A stretch of 64,000 nucleotides of DNA from an uncultured Clostridia bacterium (GCA_944383015.1 CALWOC010000004.1:53373-117372), one strand, 5' to 3'. Positions 54,692 to 63,725 are shown, numbered from the stretch's first letter. Notes: generated by a model not told the origin, from the sequence alone. A program made the numbers and translations.

Positions 54692-54722
54692 AAGTGAGAG
54701 GATTTTAGCCACCCTCTCACTT
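54692..54722 (-). promoter_or_regulatory. Structured hairpin in the rimP leader
   Basis: On the minus strand AAGTGAGAGG (54722-54713) pairs perfectly with CCTCTCACTT (54701-54692), a 10-bp stem with an 11-nt loop, in the mRNA leader of the rimP operon. No T run follows, so it is not a simple terminator. It may be an assembly-protein or RNase site, or protect the 5' end. Confidence 0.6.
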
Positions 54723-54739
54723 CAGTTCACAGTGATTAT

Positions 54740-54768
54740 ATTATACTATAATTATTTTAAAAATGCAA
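54740..54768 (-). promoter_or_regulatory. Promoter of the rimP-nusA-infB operon
   Basis: The minus strand has TTGCAT (54768-54763), a 17-nt spacer and TATAAT (54745-54740). The transcript would start near 54733, about 64 nt before rimP. Confidence 0.7.
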
Positions 54769-54825
54769 CATTTTATGTGAATTTTTGTACATAAATATAA
54801 AAATAATTACATTTTTTTTATTATG

Positions 54826-55263
54826 TTATTCATTTTTACTAAAAAATAGTGTGTTGCTTAAATTTCTTTCTTCAAACTCTTCTAGTCTATTTATTAATTT
54901 TTCAAGATTTTTACTCTTTATTTTATAATTACTTTTTATTCTTTTCAGATCCATAATATTAACTTTAGCTGATTCTTCAAAAAATTTTATATAATCATCT
55001 ATCTTATCTAGTTTAAACCTGCTATTTCCAATACTTGAAGCAATATCTAACATAGCATTCTTAGTTCCATTTATCTTTTTTGTTCTAGTCTCTAGCATTC
55101 TTCTTAAAGAGATATTAAATCTTGCATATTCTCTTAATTGATATTTTATATAAATATATATATTATCCTTTGTCTCCTTATTTTTACAAAGCTTCTTTAA
55201 CATTCTTCTATGAAGTTCAATATTAGTCATCAAATATTTTATCACTTCTATTTCTTCTGACAT
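54826..55263 (-). CDS. Unrecognised helical protein of 145 residues
   Basis: I do not recognise this protein. It is basic and almost entirely helical, with long amphipathic stretches such as IEVIKYLMTNIELHRRMLKK and a C-terminal coil (RIKSNYKIKSKNLEKLINRL). It has two Cys and no membrane span or signal. The pattern suggests a four-helix bundle. ATG at 55263 has GGTGAGTTTT upstream, better than the TTG four codons earlier. It is separated from the upstream genes by a terminator at 55301 and seems to be its own unit. The promoter was not clear to me. Confidence 0.6.
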   Translation of the reverse strand: MSEEIEVIKYLMTNIELHRRMLKKLCKNKETKDNIYIYIKYQLREYARFNISLRRMLETRTKKINGTKNAMLDIASSIGNSRFKLDKIDDYIKFFEESAKVNIMDLKRIKSNYKIKSKNLEKLINRLEEFEERNLSNTLFFSKNE

Positions 55264-55300
55264 AAAACTCACCAATATTATTATTTACAAAAAAATAAAT

Positions 55301-55330
55301 AAAGATACCTCAAAATAATGAGATATCTTT
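55301..55330 (-). terminator. Terminator after the gene at 55342
   Basis: On the minus strand AAAGATATCTCA pairs with TGAGGTATCTTT (one G-U), with a short loop, followed by ATTTATTTTTTT. Confidence 0.75.
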
Positions 55331-55341
55331 AAAATAATTTT

Positions 55342-56208
55342 TTATTTTACAATTTCTGTCTTTTGCCAATAAAAACTACCATCTTCATTTTTTACAAATG
55401 TATGCTTATACTCAGTAGCATCATCATAATATAGTGAAATAATTTTTTTACCTTTCTCATCTGTTGAATACATTTCATGATTAACTTTTAAATTTTCTAT
55501 TTCATTTTCTCTTAAAACTCCTAAGTAACCTGCATATTGAAAATGAATTCCATAATATGAATATACATTAAAAATTCCTATTGGTGTTTGATAGTCAAGT
55601 TCTACAGATACTAATTTTTCTGTTACAATATATTTATCACTATATTCTTCAACCTTAGTAATTGCGGTATATGTTCCAAAGTTGCTAGCACCGCCAAAAC
55701 CGCTACCGCGATAATATACTCCATCATTAGCATCGTAGGTTATTTCATAAACTCCATCTTGATATAATGCACCTGTTGGCTCATATTCAATATCTCCAAA
55801 AATTTTCTTTACAGCCTCGTCCATATATTTTTTATCTAATCTTCCAGATATATTTGGTGAATTTTCAAGTGTAATTTCTTCAACATGATTTTTTGCCTCT
55901 TTATAATATGCGATAGTTTGAATATAGTCATCGGATAAAGTTTCAGCTGTTATATATCCTTTTTTAAAATAATGAAATATTTGATGATTTAATAATTCAT
56001 ACATATCTTTTACTACTTGACTATCTAAAGATACATTTACTGGCTCCTCTTTTTCTTCTTCATTATTTTTTAAGCTCTCTTTATTTTCTGAAATTGTAAT
56101 TTCTTTTTCCTCATCATTTTTTCCTAAATTAGTAACAACTAAAGCAACTATGAGACAAATTATTACTAGTATTAATATTATTATAGTTATTATACTACTT
56201 CTTCTCAT
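55342..56208 (-). CDS. Unrecognised membrane-anchored extracytoplasmic protein
   Basis: The protein of 288 residues has an N-terminal membrane anchor (about 5-27), an acidic linker (about 30-60, very rich in Glu) and an extracytoplasmic domain. The domain has a helical part (VVKDMYELLNHQIFHYFKKG) and then a beta-rich part with many Tyr and Gly (DGVYYRGSGFGGASNFGTY). I do not recognise the family. It lacks a lipobox Cys. The ATG has AGGAGGTAAATTT upstream, within 12 nt of the stop of the upstream gene, so the two form an operon. A cell-envelope role is probable. Confidence 0.68.
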   Translation of the reverse strand: MRRSSIITIIILILVIICLIVALVVTNLGKNDEEKEITISENKESLKNNEEEKEEPVNVSLDSQVVKDMYELLNHQIFHYFKKGYITAETLSDDYIQTIAYYKEAKNHVEEITLENSPNISGRLDKKYMDEAVKKIFGDIEYEPTGALYQDGVYEITYDANDGVYYRGSGFGGASNFGTYTAITKVEEYSDKYIVTEKLVSVELDYQTPIGIFNVYSYYGIHFQYAGYLGVLRENEIENLKVNHEMYSTDEKGKKIISLYYDDATEYKHTFVKNEDGSFYWQKTEIVK

Positions 56209-56219
56209 AAATTTACCTC

Positions 56220-56765
56220 CTAACTAACTTTTGTAAAATAATACATGCTATATGTTATAACATTCATCATAACCATATTCTTTCCATCAGTAGCCATACT
56301 AAATTGAGTTGTATATAACTCATTATTTTTTTCATTTAATAGTACTCTATCCGTAGTACTAACGGTAAATATATACTCTCTATATTCTATTGTTTCTTCA
56401 TCCTTTGATAAAGTATAATTTCCTTTAATATATAAGGTTGTCCTATCATCTGTAAATAATTCCATTGTTCCATCTTTATTAATAATAAGTCCAATTTTAT
56501 TTGTACTATCGTACCACTTTCCTATAAGTTCATTGTTTATCAAATCTGTTAAAGGTAAAGTATTAACAATTGAAAAAGGTATTGCAATAATAGCTATAAT
56601 TATTACACAAATAGCAAGACCTAATTGATTTTTATTTTTCTTTCTTCTTACTATTTCAACAATTCCCAAAATTAAAGTTATTACAGACAAAACTATCGCT
56701 ACAATTGGAAAAAAGAAACACATAATTATAGAAAGCATTCCTATAATTAATCCAATAACGCCCAT
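56220..56765 (-). CDS. DUF4190-like membrane protein with lipocalin-like domain
   Basis: This 181-residue protein has two close hydrophobic helices (about 3-36 and 48-70) separated by a basic turn (RRKKNKNQ), like DUF4190 proteins. An outside domain follows that starts LIGKWYDSTNKIGLIINKDG and continues with short beta strands (NYTLSKDEETIEYREYIF). That opening GKW and the strand pattern recall small lipocalin-like envelope domains. The function is unknown. The ATG has ATTAGGAGGTTTATAT upstream. It is first in a two-gene operon with the anchored protein at 55342. Confidence 0.65.
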   Translation of the reverse strand: MGVIGLIIGMLSIIMCFFFPIVAIVLSVITLILGIVEIVRRKKNKNQLGLAICVIIIAIIAIPFSIVNTLPLTDLINNELIGKWYDSTNKIGLIINKDGTMELFTDDRTTLYIKGNYTLSKDEETIEYREYIFTVSTTDRVLLNEKNNELYTTQFSMATDGKNMVMMNVITYSMYYFTKVS

Positions 56766-56849
56766 ATATAAACCTCCTAATTTATATAATTAATTATAAT
56801 ACATATTTTTTTACATTTTCAATAACTCTAAATTTTAACTTATATGAAA

Positions 56850-56880
56850 AAGCACCTAAAACTTAACGTTTTAAGTGCTT
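56850..56880 (-). terminator. Terminator after the flavin reductase gene
   Basis: On the minus strand AAGCACTTAAAAC pairs with GTTTTAGGTGCTT (one G-U), followed by TTTCAT. Confidence 0.75.
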
Positions 56881-56890
56881 TATTACTTTT

Positions 56891-57451
56891 TTATTTCTTT
56901 TTTACTGAAAAGCCAAATTTTCCAATTTGCTCTCCCAACTTATAATAATGGCCATGAGAATAAGCCATAAGATTGCATTTTTCCATATCAAATCTATCTG
57001 TTTTATCCATATATTTTTCGTCAACATCAATTGCTACAACTTTTGCAATAAACATATCATGTGAACCTAATTCTTTAATTTCTTCCACTTTACACTCTAT
57101 TACAACAGGACTTTTCTTTATTATTGGAACATCAACTTGTGATGCTCTTTCTGTCTCTAAATTTAAAGTTTTGAATTTGTTTTCATTTTTTCCTGATTTT
57201 ACTCCACAGTAATCTGTTGCATAAGCAAGGTCTTCTGTTGTTAAATTAATACAAAAAACTCCACTTTTTTTAATAATGTCATATGAAAATCTCTCTTTTC
57301 TTACAGAAATATAAGTCATTGCTGGATCACTACAAATTGTTCCTGTCCAAGCAACCGTAAAAACATTTTCTCTTTCTTTATCTTTACATGTAATTAAAAC
57401 CGCAGGAACTGGATATACTAATGTACCAGGTTTCCATGTTCTTCTTGACAT
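56891..57451 (-). CDS. Flavin reductase-like FMN-binding protein
   Basis: This 186-residue cytosolic protein belongs to the flavin reductase/flavoredoxin family, which bind FMN and pass electrons from NAD(P)H or other donors. Visible features are the start WKPGTLVYPVPAVLITCKD, NVFTVAWTGTICSDPAMTYISV with the FMN contact, and FCINLTTEDLAYATDYCGVKSG. A late SHGHYYKLGE follows. The many Cys are typical of anaerobes. The ATG has AAAGGAGGAAAAATAA upstream. It ends the cysS-FemX-DUF6512-flavin reductase string of genes. The redox partner is unknown. Confidence 0.88.
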   Translation of the reverse strand: MSRRTWKPGTLVYPVPAVLITCKDKERENVFTVAWTGTICSDPAMTYISVRKERFSYDIIKKSGVFCINLTTEDLAYATDYCGVKSGKNENKFKTLNLETERASQVDVPIIKKSPVVIECKVEEIKELGSHDMFIAKVVAIDVDEKYMDKTDRFDMEKCNLMAYSHGHYYKLGEQIGKFGFSVKKK

Positions 57452-57465
57452 TTATTTTTCCTCCT

Positions 57466-58008
57466 TTAAATTCCAAATTTATTATTTATTTTATCTTTAA
57501 ATAAGTCTAGTTTAGGTGGTAAAAATGTAAATAATACAAATATAATTACTAAAAATATATTAATATACTTAAATACATCTTCTAACTTTGCAGATACTTC
57601 AATTTTATTTTGAATTAAATACTCAACAAATTCAGAAATAATAATACTAACATAAAATATAACTATATCTATTATGAGATTTTCAGTATTTGTAATTGCC
57701 TTATATCCATAAAATAATAATGGAATTACTATAATTAATGTTATAATCTTTGCAAATAACGATATCCATAAGTTACATTTTCGCTCTTCTATTATCCACA
57801 TTTTAAATATAGCTACAATATATGTGGGCATAACAGCAATTTTTATATGTTCCCAAACACTCTCGTTTACAGCACTAAACATTGCAACAAGTAAATTCTT
57901 TCCACTAAATTCATACAAAAAATGTAATATTGTACCAATTATACTTACTACAACTATATCAATAAAAAACTCTTTACTAAACAATTTTATTGCTTTACAT
58001 GTCTTCAT
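57466..58008 (-). CDS. DUF6512-like membrane protein
   Basis: The 180-residue protein has about five hydrophobic helices and matches a family of small membrane proteins, DUF6512, by the segment HFLYEFSGKNLLVAMFSAVN followed by ESVWEHIKIAVMP (about 28-60). The family has no known function. I see no clear ribosome binding site before ATG 58008; the upstream sequence is AT-rich and lies 36 nt after the FemX-like stop. It may be translated poorly or from a different start. It is followed by the flavin reductase gene at 14 nt. Confidence 0.75.
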   Translation of the reverse strand: MKTCKAIKLFSKEFFIDIVVVSIIGTILHFLYEFSGKNLLVAMFSAVNESVWEHIKIAVMPTYIVAIFKMWIIEERKCNLWISLFAKIITLIIVIPLLFYGYKAITNTENLIIDIVIFYVSIIISEFVEYLIQNKIEVSAKLEDVFKYINIFLVIIFVLFTFLPPKLDLFKDKINNKFGI

Positions 58009-58044
58009 ACTATATTATTATGCGAAAGTATTCATTTATATGTA

Positions 58045-59100
58045 TTAGTGAGTGTTTAATTTTCTTTTTCTTCTACCAAGCTTTCTCATAAATGGCATGC
58101 CAATCGTATATAAATAATATACAAAAGGATTATATACCTTATTTATTTCGCCTATATACTCTTCAAGTCCATTTTCTCTACAAAAACCAATCTTAAATTT
58201 ATATAGTCCATTATTTGGATCTAAATTTAAAACACCACCAAAATTATATATCTTACAATTAGTCTCAAGACCCCATCTTATCATGTCCATTTGCATTGCA
58301 TAATTGGGCATCAAATTTCTTTTTACATTTGAGCTTGCTCCATATACATAAAATAATTCTCCACCAATGTTTGTTGCTATTGCAGCAGCTAAAGCTTCTC
58401 CTTCATGCTCAGCAATATATATTCTTAATTTTGTTTCATCATATGCATCAAGCATTCTTTCAAAATAATCATAATCTCTGCGCCCTATTTTATCTCTTTC
58501 TGTAGTTACTTTATATATTTCATAAAATGTTTTTAAGTCTTTAATATCCCTTGAATATCTAACTGTTACGCCTTTTCTTCCTGAAAGCCTAATATTATAT
58601 CTAGTTTTTTCAGCAAAACTCTTCATAAGCTCATCTTCAGTTTTTCCTTCAATATTTAATACCATATTATGACCAGGTTGAATTAGAATATCTGGATCTG
58701 GTTTATATCCCGTTGTCTTATACTTAGCTTTTCTATACATCTTATCCAACTTTTCATCATACAAAACTTGTGGATCAAATTTTAGCATACAAGCATTATA
58801 TTTTTTTGCTAACGGTTTTGCTTCTTTAATAAGTCTATTAACTAAATCTATATCATATACATCACATACTGGTCCACGTGGTGAATATATAATTGTAGAT
58901 TTTAGTGGTATTTTTTGGACAAGAAGCATCATTGCTGCTACTATTTTTCCATCCTCTCTTAAATACACTGCTTCTTGCTTCCAATTATTTTTAACCTTAC
59001 CCCAATTTAAATCTTGCATAAAACTTGTTCCTATGCGATTTAACACAAAATCTTCATATTCTTTAACTTCTTCTTTATTATTAAAATCTAATATTGGCAT
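58045..59100 (-). CDS. FemAB/FemX-family peptidoglycan aminoacyltransferase
   Basis: FemX-type enzymes add an amino acid from tRNA to the lysine side chain of lipid II and so build peptidoglycan cross-bridges. This 351-residue protein has the twin GNAT-like fold with FMQDLNWGKVKNNWKQEAVY near the start, AKKYNACMLKFDP, YNIRLSGRKGVTVRY and IAEHEGEALAAAIATN. The late segment NFGGVLNLDPNNGLYKFKIGF is the family hallmark. The ATG has ATATAGGGGGATAAA upstream. It lies 9 nt after cysS. Which amino acid is added cannot be told. Confidence 0.9.
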   Translation of the reverse strand: MPILDFNNKEEVKEYEDFVLNRIGTSFMQDLNWGKVKNNWKQEAVYLREDGKIVAAMMLLVQKIPLKSTIIYSPRGPVCDVYDIDLVNRLIKEAKPLAKKYNACMLKFDPQVLYDEKLDKMYRKAKYKTTGYKPDPDILIQPGHNMVLNIEGKTEDELMKSFAEKTRYNIRLSGRKGVTVRYSRDIKDLKTFYEIYKVTTERDKIGRRDYDYFERMLDAYDETKLRIYIAEHEGEALAAAIATNIGGELFYVYGASSNVKRNLMPNYAMQMDMIRWGLETNCKIYNFGGVLNLDPNNGLYKFKIGFCRENGLEEYIGEINKVYNPFVYYLYTIGMPFMRKLGRRKRKLNTH

Positions 59101-59109
59101 TTTATCCCC

Positions 59110-60501
59110 CTATATTTTCTTAATTATCTGTCCTTCTCTTGTATCCTTTACTTCATAACCTAATGAGTAAATTTTATTTCTTAATTCATCTGATTTAGAA
59201 TAATCCTTATTAAGTCTTGCATTTTTTCTTTCTTCAAGTAAATCTTTTATTTCTTGTGGATATTCATCATCATTAACATTATTCTTATCTAAATCTAAAG
59301 ATAATATATAATCAAATTTCATAAGTAAATCAAAATATTTTTTTGACTTAACCTGTTCTCTTGCAACATCCCATACAACAGCCATTGCAAGTGGCATATT
59401 TATATCATCATTTATTGCACTATTAAATTTTTCTATATACATATTTATTTTTTGCTCATCTGCTATACCATTACCATTTCTATGCTGCTTTGTGGCTTCT
59501 CTTAGTCTATTTAAAGCAATTTGAGATGATTTTATAGCATCCCATGTGAAATTTAACTTTGTTCTATAATTTGCTGAAAATGTAAAATACCTATATGCCA
59601 ATGGTTCAATACCATTATTCTCTAAATCTGTAATTGTATATACATTTTTCAAACTTTTAGACATTTTTCCACCATTAATTTGCAAAAATTCCACATGCAT
59701 CCATATTTTTGCTGGAACTTTTCCTGTAGCTCCTATAGCTTGGGCAATCTCATTTTCATGATGTATTGGAATGTGATCTACACCACCAGTATGTATATCA
59801 AAAACATCTCCTAAATATTTTCTTGACATTGCAGAACATTCGATATGCCATCCAGGATAACAAAGTCCCATAAAACTATCCCATTTCATTATATGTTCTT
59901 TAGGAGCTTTAATCCAAAGTGCAAAATCTTGTGGATTTTTCTTTTCCTTGTCTACTTCAATTCTTGCGCCTGCCTTTAAATCTTCTAAGTTGTTATTTGA
60001 TAACATTCTCCCATAATTTTTTAATTTGGATGTATCAAAATATACACCTTTTGATGTCTTGTAAGCATAACCGTTTTCAATTATCTTTTCTACATATTCT
60101 TCCATATCTTTTATATGATCTGTAGCTTTAGCTAAAATTTCAGTGTCTTCTATATTTAATTTTTTAAAATCTTTTTGATATGCCTCAGTATATTTTTGGG
60201 CAATTTCATAAACACTTAAATTTTGTTCTCTTGCAGATTTTGCCATCTTGTCTTCACCTTCATCTGCATCTGAGGTTAAATGTCCTACATCAGTAATATT
60301 CATTACATGCAATAGTTTATATCCATTATACTTTAAAACTTTCCTTAAAGTATCCATAAAAATATATGTTCTCATATTTCCAATATGAGCATAATTATAT
60401 ACAGTAAGACCGCATGAATACATTCTTACTAAATTATTCTTTTTATCTATTGGTTCAAAAATCTCTTTTTCCTTAGTAAGAGTATTATATAGTTTTAACA
60501 T
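59110..60501 (-). CDS. cysS: Cysteinyl-tRNA synthetase
   Basis: CysRS charges tRNA-Cys. The 463-residue class I synthetase has a Cys zinc ligand in YSCGLTVYNYAHIGN (Cys30, HIGN at 39-42), the second zinc segment GWHIECSAMSRKYLG and GGVDHIPIHHENEIAQ. The KMSKS loop is within GGKMSKSLKN, and an anticodon-binding helical C-terminus follows. The length is normal. The ATG has AAAGGTAGGTATAGT upstream. No T-box leader is visible in the gap to the divergent MscS gene. It is the first gene of a group with femX-like, DUF6512 and flavin reductase genes. Confidence 0.96.
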   Translation of the reverse strand: MLKLYNTLTKEKEIFEPIDKKNNLVRMYSCGLTVYNYAHIGNMRTYIFMDTLRKVLKYNGYKLLHVMNITDVGHLTSDADEGEDKMAKSAREQNLSVYEIAQKYTEAYQKDFKKLNIEDTEILAKATDHIKDMEEYVEKIIENGYAYKTSKGVYFDTSKLKNYGRMLSNNNLEDLKAGARIEVDKEKKNPQDFALWIKAPKEHIMKWDSFMGLCYPGWHIECSAMSRKYLGDVFDIHTGGVDHIPIHHENEIAQAIGATGKVPAKIWMHVEFLQINGGKMSKSLKNVYTITDLENNGIEPLAYRYFTFSANYRTKLNFTWDAIKSSQIALNRLREATKQHRNGNGIADEQKINMYIEKFNSAINDDINMPLAMAVVWDVAREQVKSKKYFDLLMKFDYILSLDLDKNNVNDDEYPQEIKDLLEERKNARLNKDYSKSDELRNKIYSLGYEVKDTREGQIIKKI

Positions 60502-60673
60502 ACTATACCTACCTTTCTAGTCTAATACATTATATACCATTATTATTTTTTTTTCAATTGTATGTCAAATATAATTGCCATTTAATAAAATATATTTGTT
60601 ATGTTTAATAATTATAATTTATTTATTGAAAATTATTTTTTTATACTATATAATTTTAAAAAAGGAGGATTTT

Positions 60674-61732
60674 ATGGAAAGAATTAAAAGTATTTTTAGT
60701 ACTTTTTTTGATGTAAATTTATTCTCATTTAAACGACTAATAATAGCTATATTAGTATTAATATGCTTTTTTATATTAAAAGGTTTACTATCTAAATTAA
60801 TACTTAGAATATTTAAAATAAAAGGTAAAGATAAAATAAAATCAAATAATTTTTATAAACCACTAAAAATATTTTTTGGTACATTAGGTCTATATCTAGC
60901 ACTAATAATACTTGGACCTTCTGAAACATTAAAAAATATAATAAATATAGTTTTTAGATCTATAATTATAATTTTAGTAACATATTCACTTGGTAACTTA
61001 GTTGCACCTAAATCTAGATTCGAAAAACAACTAAAGAAAAAACTTACTAAGTCAAATGACTCAATGATAAAAATGATATGCAAAACATTAAAAGTTATAA
61101 TATACATTCTTGGTGGTGTAGTATTAATTAGTGAACTAGGCTTTAATATAAGCGGAATTATAGCTGGTATAGGAATTGGTGGTGTAGCAATTGCACTTGC
61201 TGCACAAGATACAGCTTCTAATATAATCGGAGCACTAATGATAATACTAGATAAACCTTTTGAAATTGGAGATTGGATTGAAGTCGGTACTACTTCTGAA
61301 GGAAGTGTTGAAGAATTTACATTTAGAAGTACTAGAATTCGTGAATCAGAAAATACAGTAGTTTCAATTCCAAATTCAACTATTGTAAATTCAGTTATTA
61401 TTAACTGGAGTAGACTTCAAAAAAGAAAAATCTCTTTAGATTTGCTTTTAGATGTTACTACTTCCTTAAAGAAAATTGCTGATGTTCAAAATGAAATTCT
61501 TATTTATTTAGAAAATGAACCAAATATACTAAATGATTATATATATGTAAAATTATCTGAAATACGAGCAGATGGATTAAAATTAGAAGTTGTTTGCTAT
61601 ACTAATTTAACTACTTATCTAGATTATGTTGATTTTAAAGATAAAGTAAACTTTAAAATAATGAGTATATTGCAAAATAATAAAGTATCACTTACTTCAA
61701 GGCCACAAACTTTATATGTTAAAAATGATTAA
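60674..61732 (+). CDS. MscS-family mechanosensitive channel
   Basis: MscS channels open under membrane tension and protect the cell against osmotic downshock. This protein of 352 residues has four hydrophobic segments and the pore helix pattern IAGIGIGGVAIALAAQDTAS near 160-180. The conserved beta domain follows (KPFEIGDWIEVG, GSVEEFTFRSTRIRESENTVVSIPN), then a C-terminal cytosolic part. ATG at 60674 has AAAGGAGGATTTT upstream; an in-frame ATG 33 codons earlier lies in an AT-rich non-coding leader. It is a single-gene unit convergent with an unknown gene at 61775. A second, shorter MscS follows at 62367. Confidence 0.93.
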   Translation: MERIKSIFSTFFDVNLFSFKRLIIAILVLICFFILKGLLSKLILRIFKIKGKDKIKSNNFYKPLKIFFGTLGLYLALIILGPSETLKNIINIVFRSIIIILVTYSLGNLVAPKSRFEKQLKKKLTKSNDSMIKMICKTLKVIIYILGGVVLISELGFNISGIIAGIGIGGVAIALAAQDTASNIIGALMIILDKPFEIGDWIEVGTTSEGSVEEFTFRSTRIRESENTVVSIPNSTIVNSVIINWSRLQKRKISLDLLLDVTTSLKKIADVQNEILIYLENEPNILNDYIYVKLSEIRADGLKLEVVCYTNLTTYLDYVDFKDKVNFKIMSILQNNKVSLTSRPQTLYVKND

Positions 61733-61734
61733 AA

Positions 61735-61767
61735 AAAAGTCAAATTGATTTTTTCAATTTGACTTTT
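61735..61767. terminator. Bidirectional terminator after mscS
   Basis: AAAAGTCAAATTGA (61735-61748) pairs with TCAATTTGACTTTT (61754-61767); the outer A-T pairs give T tracts on both strands. Confidence 0.8.
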
Positions 61768-61774
61768 CTATTTA

Positions 61775-62323
61775 TTATAATTCTATCATATTAAATACTA
61801 AAGATTCTGAATCATACTTATACAATACTTCTGTATCAATAGACATAGCATATTTAGATATAAAATTCAAACTATTATCTTTTTGCTCATAAACAGCAAA
61901 TACTAAACAAGTATTATCTGCAATAATTGTTGTTCCTTGGTTAAATACTATCTTTACATTAGACATATCTGCTGAAATTCCTAGCTTATCTGTAGATATC
62001 CCTTTAAATTTATTCATTATATTATCTTTTACTTCATTTAATGTATTTTCATCTAAAGCCTCTCCTGTTTCTCCTACAAATTCATTTAAAGTCTGTGTAT
62101 AATCTTGTGGAACATTATATGGATTTCCATCATATTCAACTTGTGAAGACTCATCTGTAACATTTTGTCCATCATCTATTGAAGAAGCATTTCCATCTAT
62201 AGTAATCTTTTCTTCATTATTATTAACTACCTTTACAATTAAAACCACTACAGCAATTACTACTATAACCACTGCCACAAATATTAGTAGTCTTTTTTTA
62301 TCTAATTTTAATTGCTTTTTCAT
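61775..62323 (-). CDS. Unrecognised membrane-anchored extracytoplasmic protein
   Basis: The 182-residue protein has a short basic start (MKKQLKLDKKR), one strong membrane helix (about 12-32) and an acidic linker (ITIDGNASSIDDGQN). A small outside domain contains VGETGEALDENTLNEVKDNI and a beta-rich C-terminus. The family is not recognised. ATG at 62323 has CTAGGTGAGATTT upstream; the GTG three codons earlier is less likely. It lies 43 nt after the second MscS gene on the same strand and is likely cotranscribed with it. Confidence 0.62.
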   Translation of the reverse strand: MKKQLKLDKKRLLIFVAVVIVVIAVVVLIVKVVNNNEEKITIDGNASSIDDGQNVTDESSQVEYDGNPYNVPQDYTQTLNEFVGETGEALDENTLNEVKDNIMNKFKGISTDKLGISADMSNVKIVFNQGTTIIADNTCLVFAVYEQKDNSLNFISKYAMSIDTEVLYKYDSESLVFNMIEL

Positions 62324-62366
62324 AAATCTCACCTAGCCAAATTATATCAGAATAATATAAAAAAAT

Positions 62367-63245
62367 CTACTCTTTTTTATATAATTCTATTTTTCCTTCT
62401 TTATAGCTTTTTAATATATCTAACCATATTGAATTTTCAATATTTCTTTTTTTCTTAGGATGTACTAAAAATCTTAAATACAACTCAATGTGCTCCTCCA
62501 CTACGTCTATATATATAATTGGATCTAAATTATTAAAATAAATTCTATATTCCATAGAAGCATCATTTACTTCATTTTCCATTTTATTTGGAATGTTTCT
62601 AACAGTACTATTTTTCTTAATAATTCTATATAATTCTTTTTTAGTTTTATATACATCTGAATCTATAGGAATATTAATCTTTATTTCATCCCAAATATAT
62701 TTAAATGCTTTAACATAGTTTTTTACAGGATAAGTAAATACAATTGAATTTGGTACATGTACTATTCTGCCAGTACTTTGCTCACCATTTACTCTATCTC
62801 CAATTTCTAATAAGTCAAATCCTGTTTTATTAATGTTAACTACATCTCCCTTTAAGCCATTAATTTCAATTCTATCTTCAAGTGAAAATAATTTACTAGT
62901 TTTAATATAAATTCCTGAAAAGAAATTAAAAATTATATCTTTTAAAGATAAGGTTATAGCAGTAGAAATAAATGTTATGAAAGTAATAAAATTTTTCAAA
63001 TAATCTATCCATACTAGTGATAACAATATAATAGTTACAGTAGTAGCAATAGCACTTCCTTTTTTATTATACATATATTTCTCTTTAGAATTTAAATTTT
63101 TCTTAAATGAAAGTTTTAGTAAGGCATATCTTATTCCTTTAATTAAAAAAATTATTATTAACGAAATAAGAATTAAATATATATAATTACTCTTAATTGT
63201 TGTTATCGATTCAATATAATCACAAAATGTTTTCAAATACTTCAT
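62367..63245 (-). CDS. Short MscS-family channel
   Basis: This 292-residue protein has three membrane segments and an MscS-like domain. The pore region is less regular than in the MscS at 60674 (FITFISTAITLSLKDIIFNF, with few Gly), but the following beta domain is clear: KLFSLEDRIEINGLKGDVVNI and GRIVHVPNSIVFTYPVKNY. It lacks the Gly/Ala-packed pore helix of classic MscS, so it may gate differently. The ATG has TAAAGGAGGGAGCAGT upstream. It is probably cotranscribed with the anchored protein downstream. It could be named MscS-like or YbdG/YnaI-like, but the subtype is unclear. Confidence 0.85.
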   Translation of the reverse strand: MKYLKTFCDYIESITTIKSNYIYLILISLIIIFLIKGIRYALLKLSFKKNLNSKEKYMYNKKGSAIATTVTIILLSLVWIDYLKNFITFITFISTAITLSLKDIIFNFFSGIYIKTSKLFSLEDRIEINGLKGDVVNINKTGFDLLEIGDRVNGEQSTGRIVHVPNSIVFTYPVKNYVKAFKYIWDEIKINIPIDSDVYKTKKELYRIIKKNSTVRNIPNKMENEVNDASMEYRIYFNNLDPIIYIDVVEEHIELYLRFLVHPKKKRNIENSIWLDILKSYKEGKIELYKKE

Positions 63246-63349
63246 ACTGCTCCCTCCTTTACATTATTATTTTGCGTTAAATAATATTATAACATTACTT
63301 AAATGTTTTTACTAGCTTTTTCACAATAATTTCACTTTATTGTTTACAT

Positions 63350-63382
63350 AAAAATAGTATGGTAATATACCATACTATTTTT
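63350..63382 (-). terminator. Terminator after the gene at 63375
   Basis: AAAAATAGTATGGTA and TACCATACTATTTTT form a 15-bp stem with a 3-nt loop, giving a T tract on the minus strand. The stop codon of the gene lies in it. Confidence 0.8.
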
Positions 63383-63725
63383 GTATTATTTTAATTGTAT
63401 AAAATTCAGTATCATATTTATTTATACAATCAATTAACATTTTTAACTTATCTTCTGTAGTTTTTAAGCATATATTTGCACAATCAGATTCCATATTTAT
63501 TTTATAATATTCAATGTCATTTTTATCTAAGATAGACTTTAATGTTTTAAAAAAATAAACATCATTTATACTCTTATAAATAAATGGAAAATTAGAAGTA
63601 ATATAGTAGTTTTTTTTATTTACTATAATATTATACTTTCGTATTTGCCTATTTTTATATTTTACAATAAAATATGAAATTAAAAAACCTAAGACAAGTC
63701 CTAATATAATACCTATATAAATCAT
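63375..63725 (-). CDS. Unrecognised small anchored protein
   Basis: The protein of 116 residues has an N-terminal membrane helix (about 3-20, YIGIILGLVLGFLISYF) and a basic, Tyr- and Asn-rich cytosolic domain. The domain has an alternating helix and strand pattern (SILDKNDIEYYKINMESDCANICL). I do not recognise it. The ATG has TAAAAGGAGGATTTTAT upstream. A TTGCTT-17-TATAAT promoter precedes it and a strong terminator follows, so it is a one-gene unit. Confidence 0.65.
   Translation of the reverse strand: MIYIGIILGLVLGFLISYFIVKYKNRQIRKYNIIVNKKNYYITSNFPFIYKSINDVYFFKTLKSILDKNDIEYYKINMESDCANICLKTTEDKLKMLIDCINKYDTEFYTIKIIQK

Noticed and set aside
54692..54722. Naming the rimP leader hairpin as a known Rfam element
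   Set aside because: I cannot confirm a family consensus from sequence alone, so it is reported only as a structured leader.
60502..60673. T-box leader for cysS
   Set aside because: No specifier stem, T-box sequence or antiterminator is visible in the short divergent gap.
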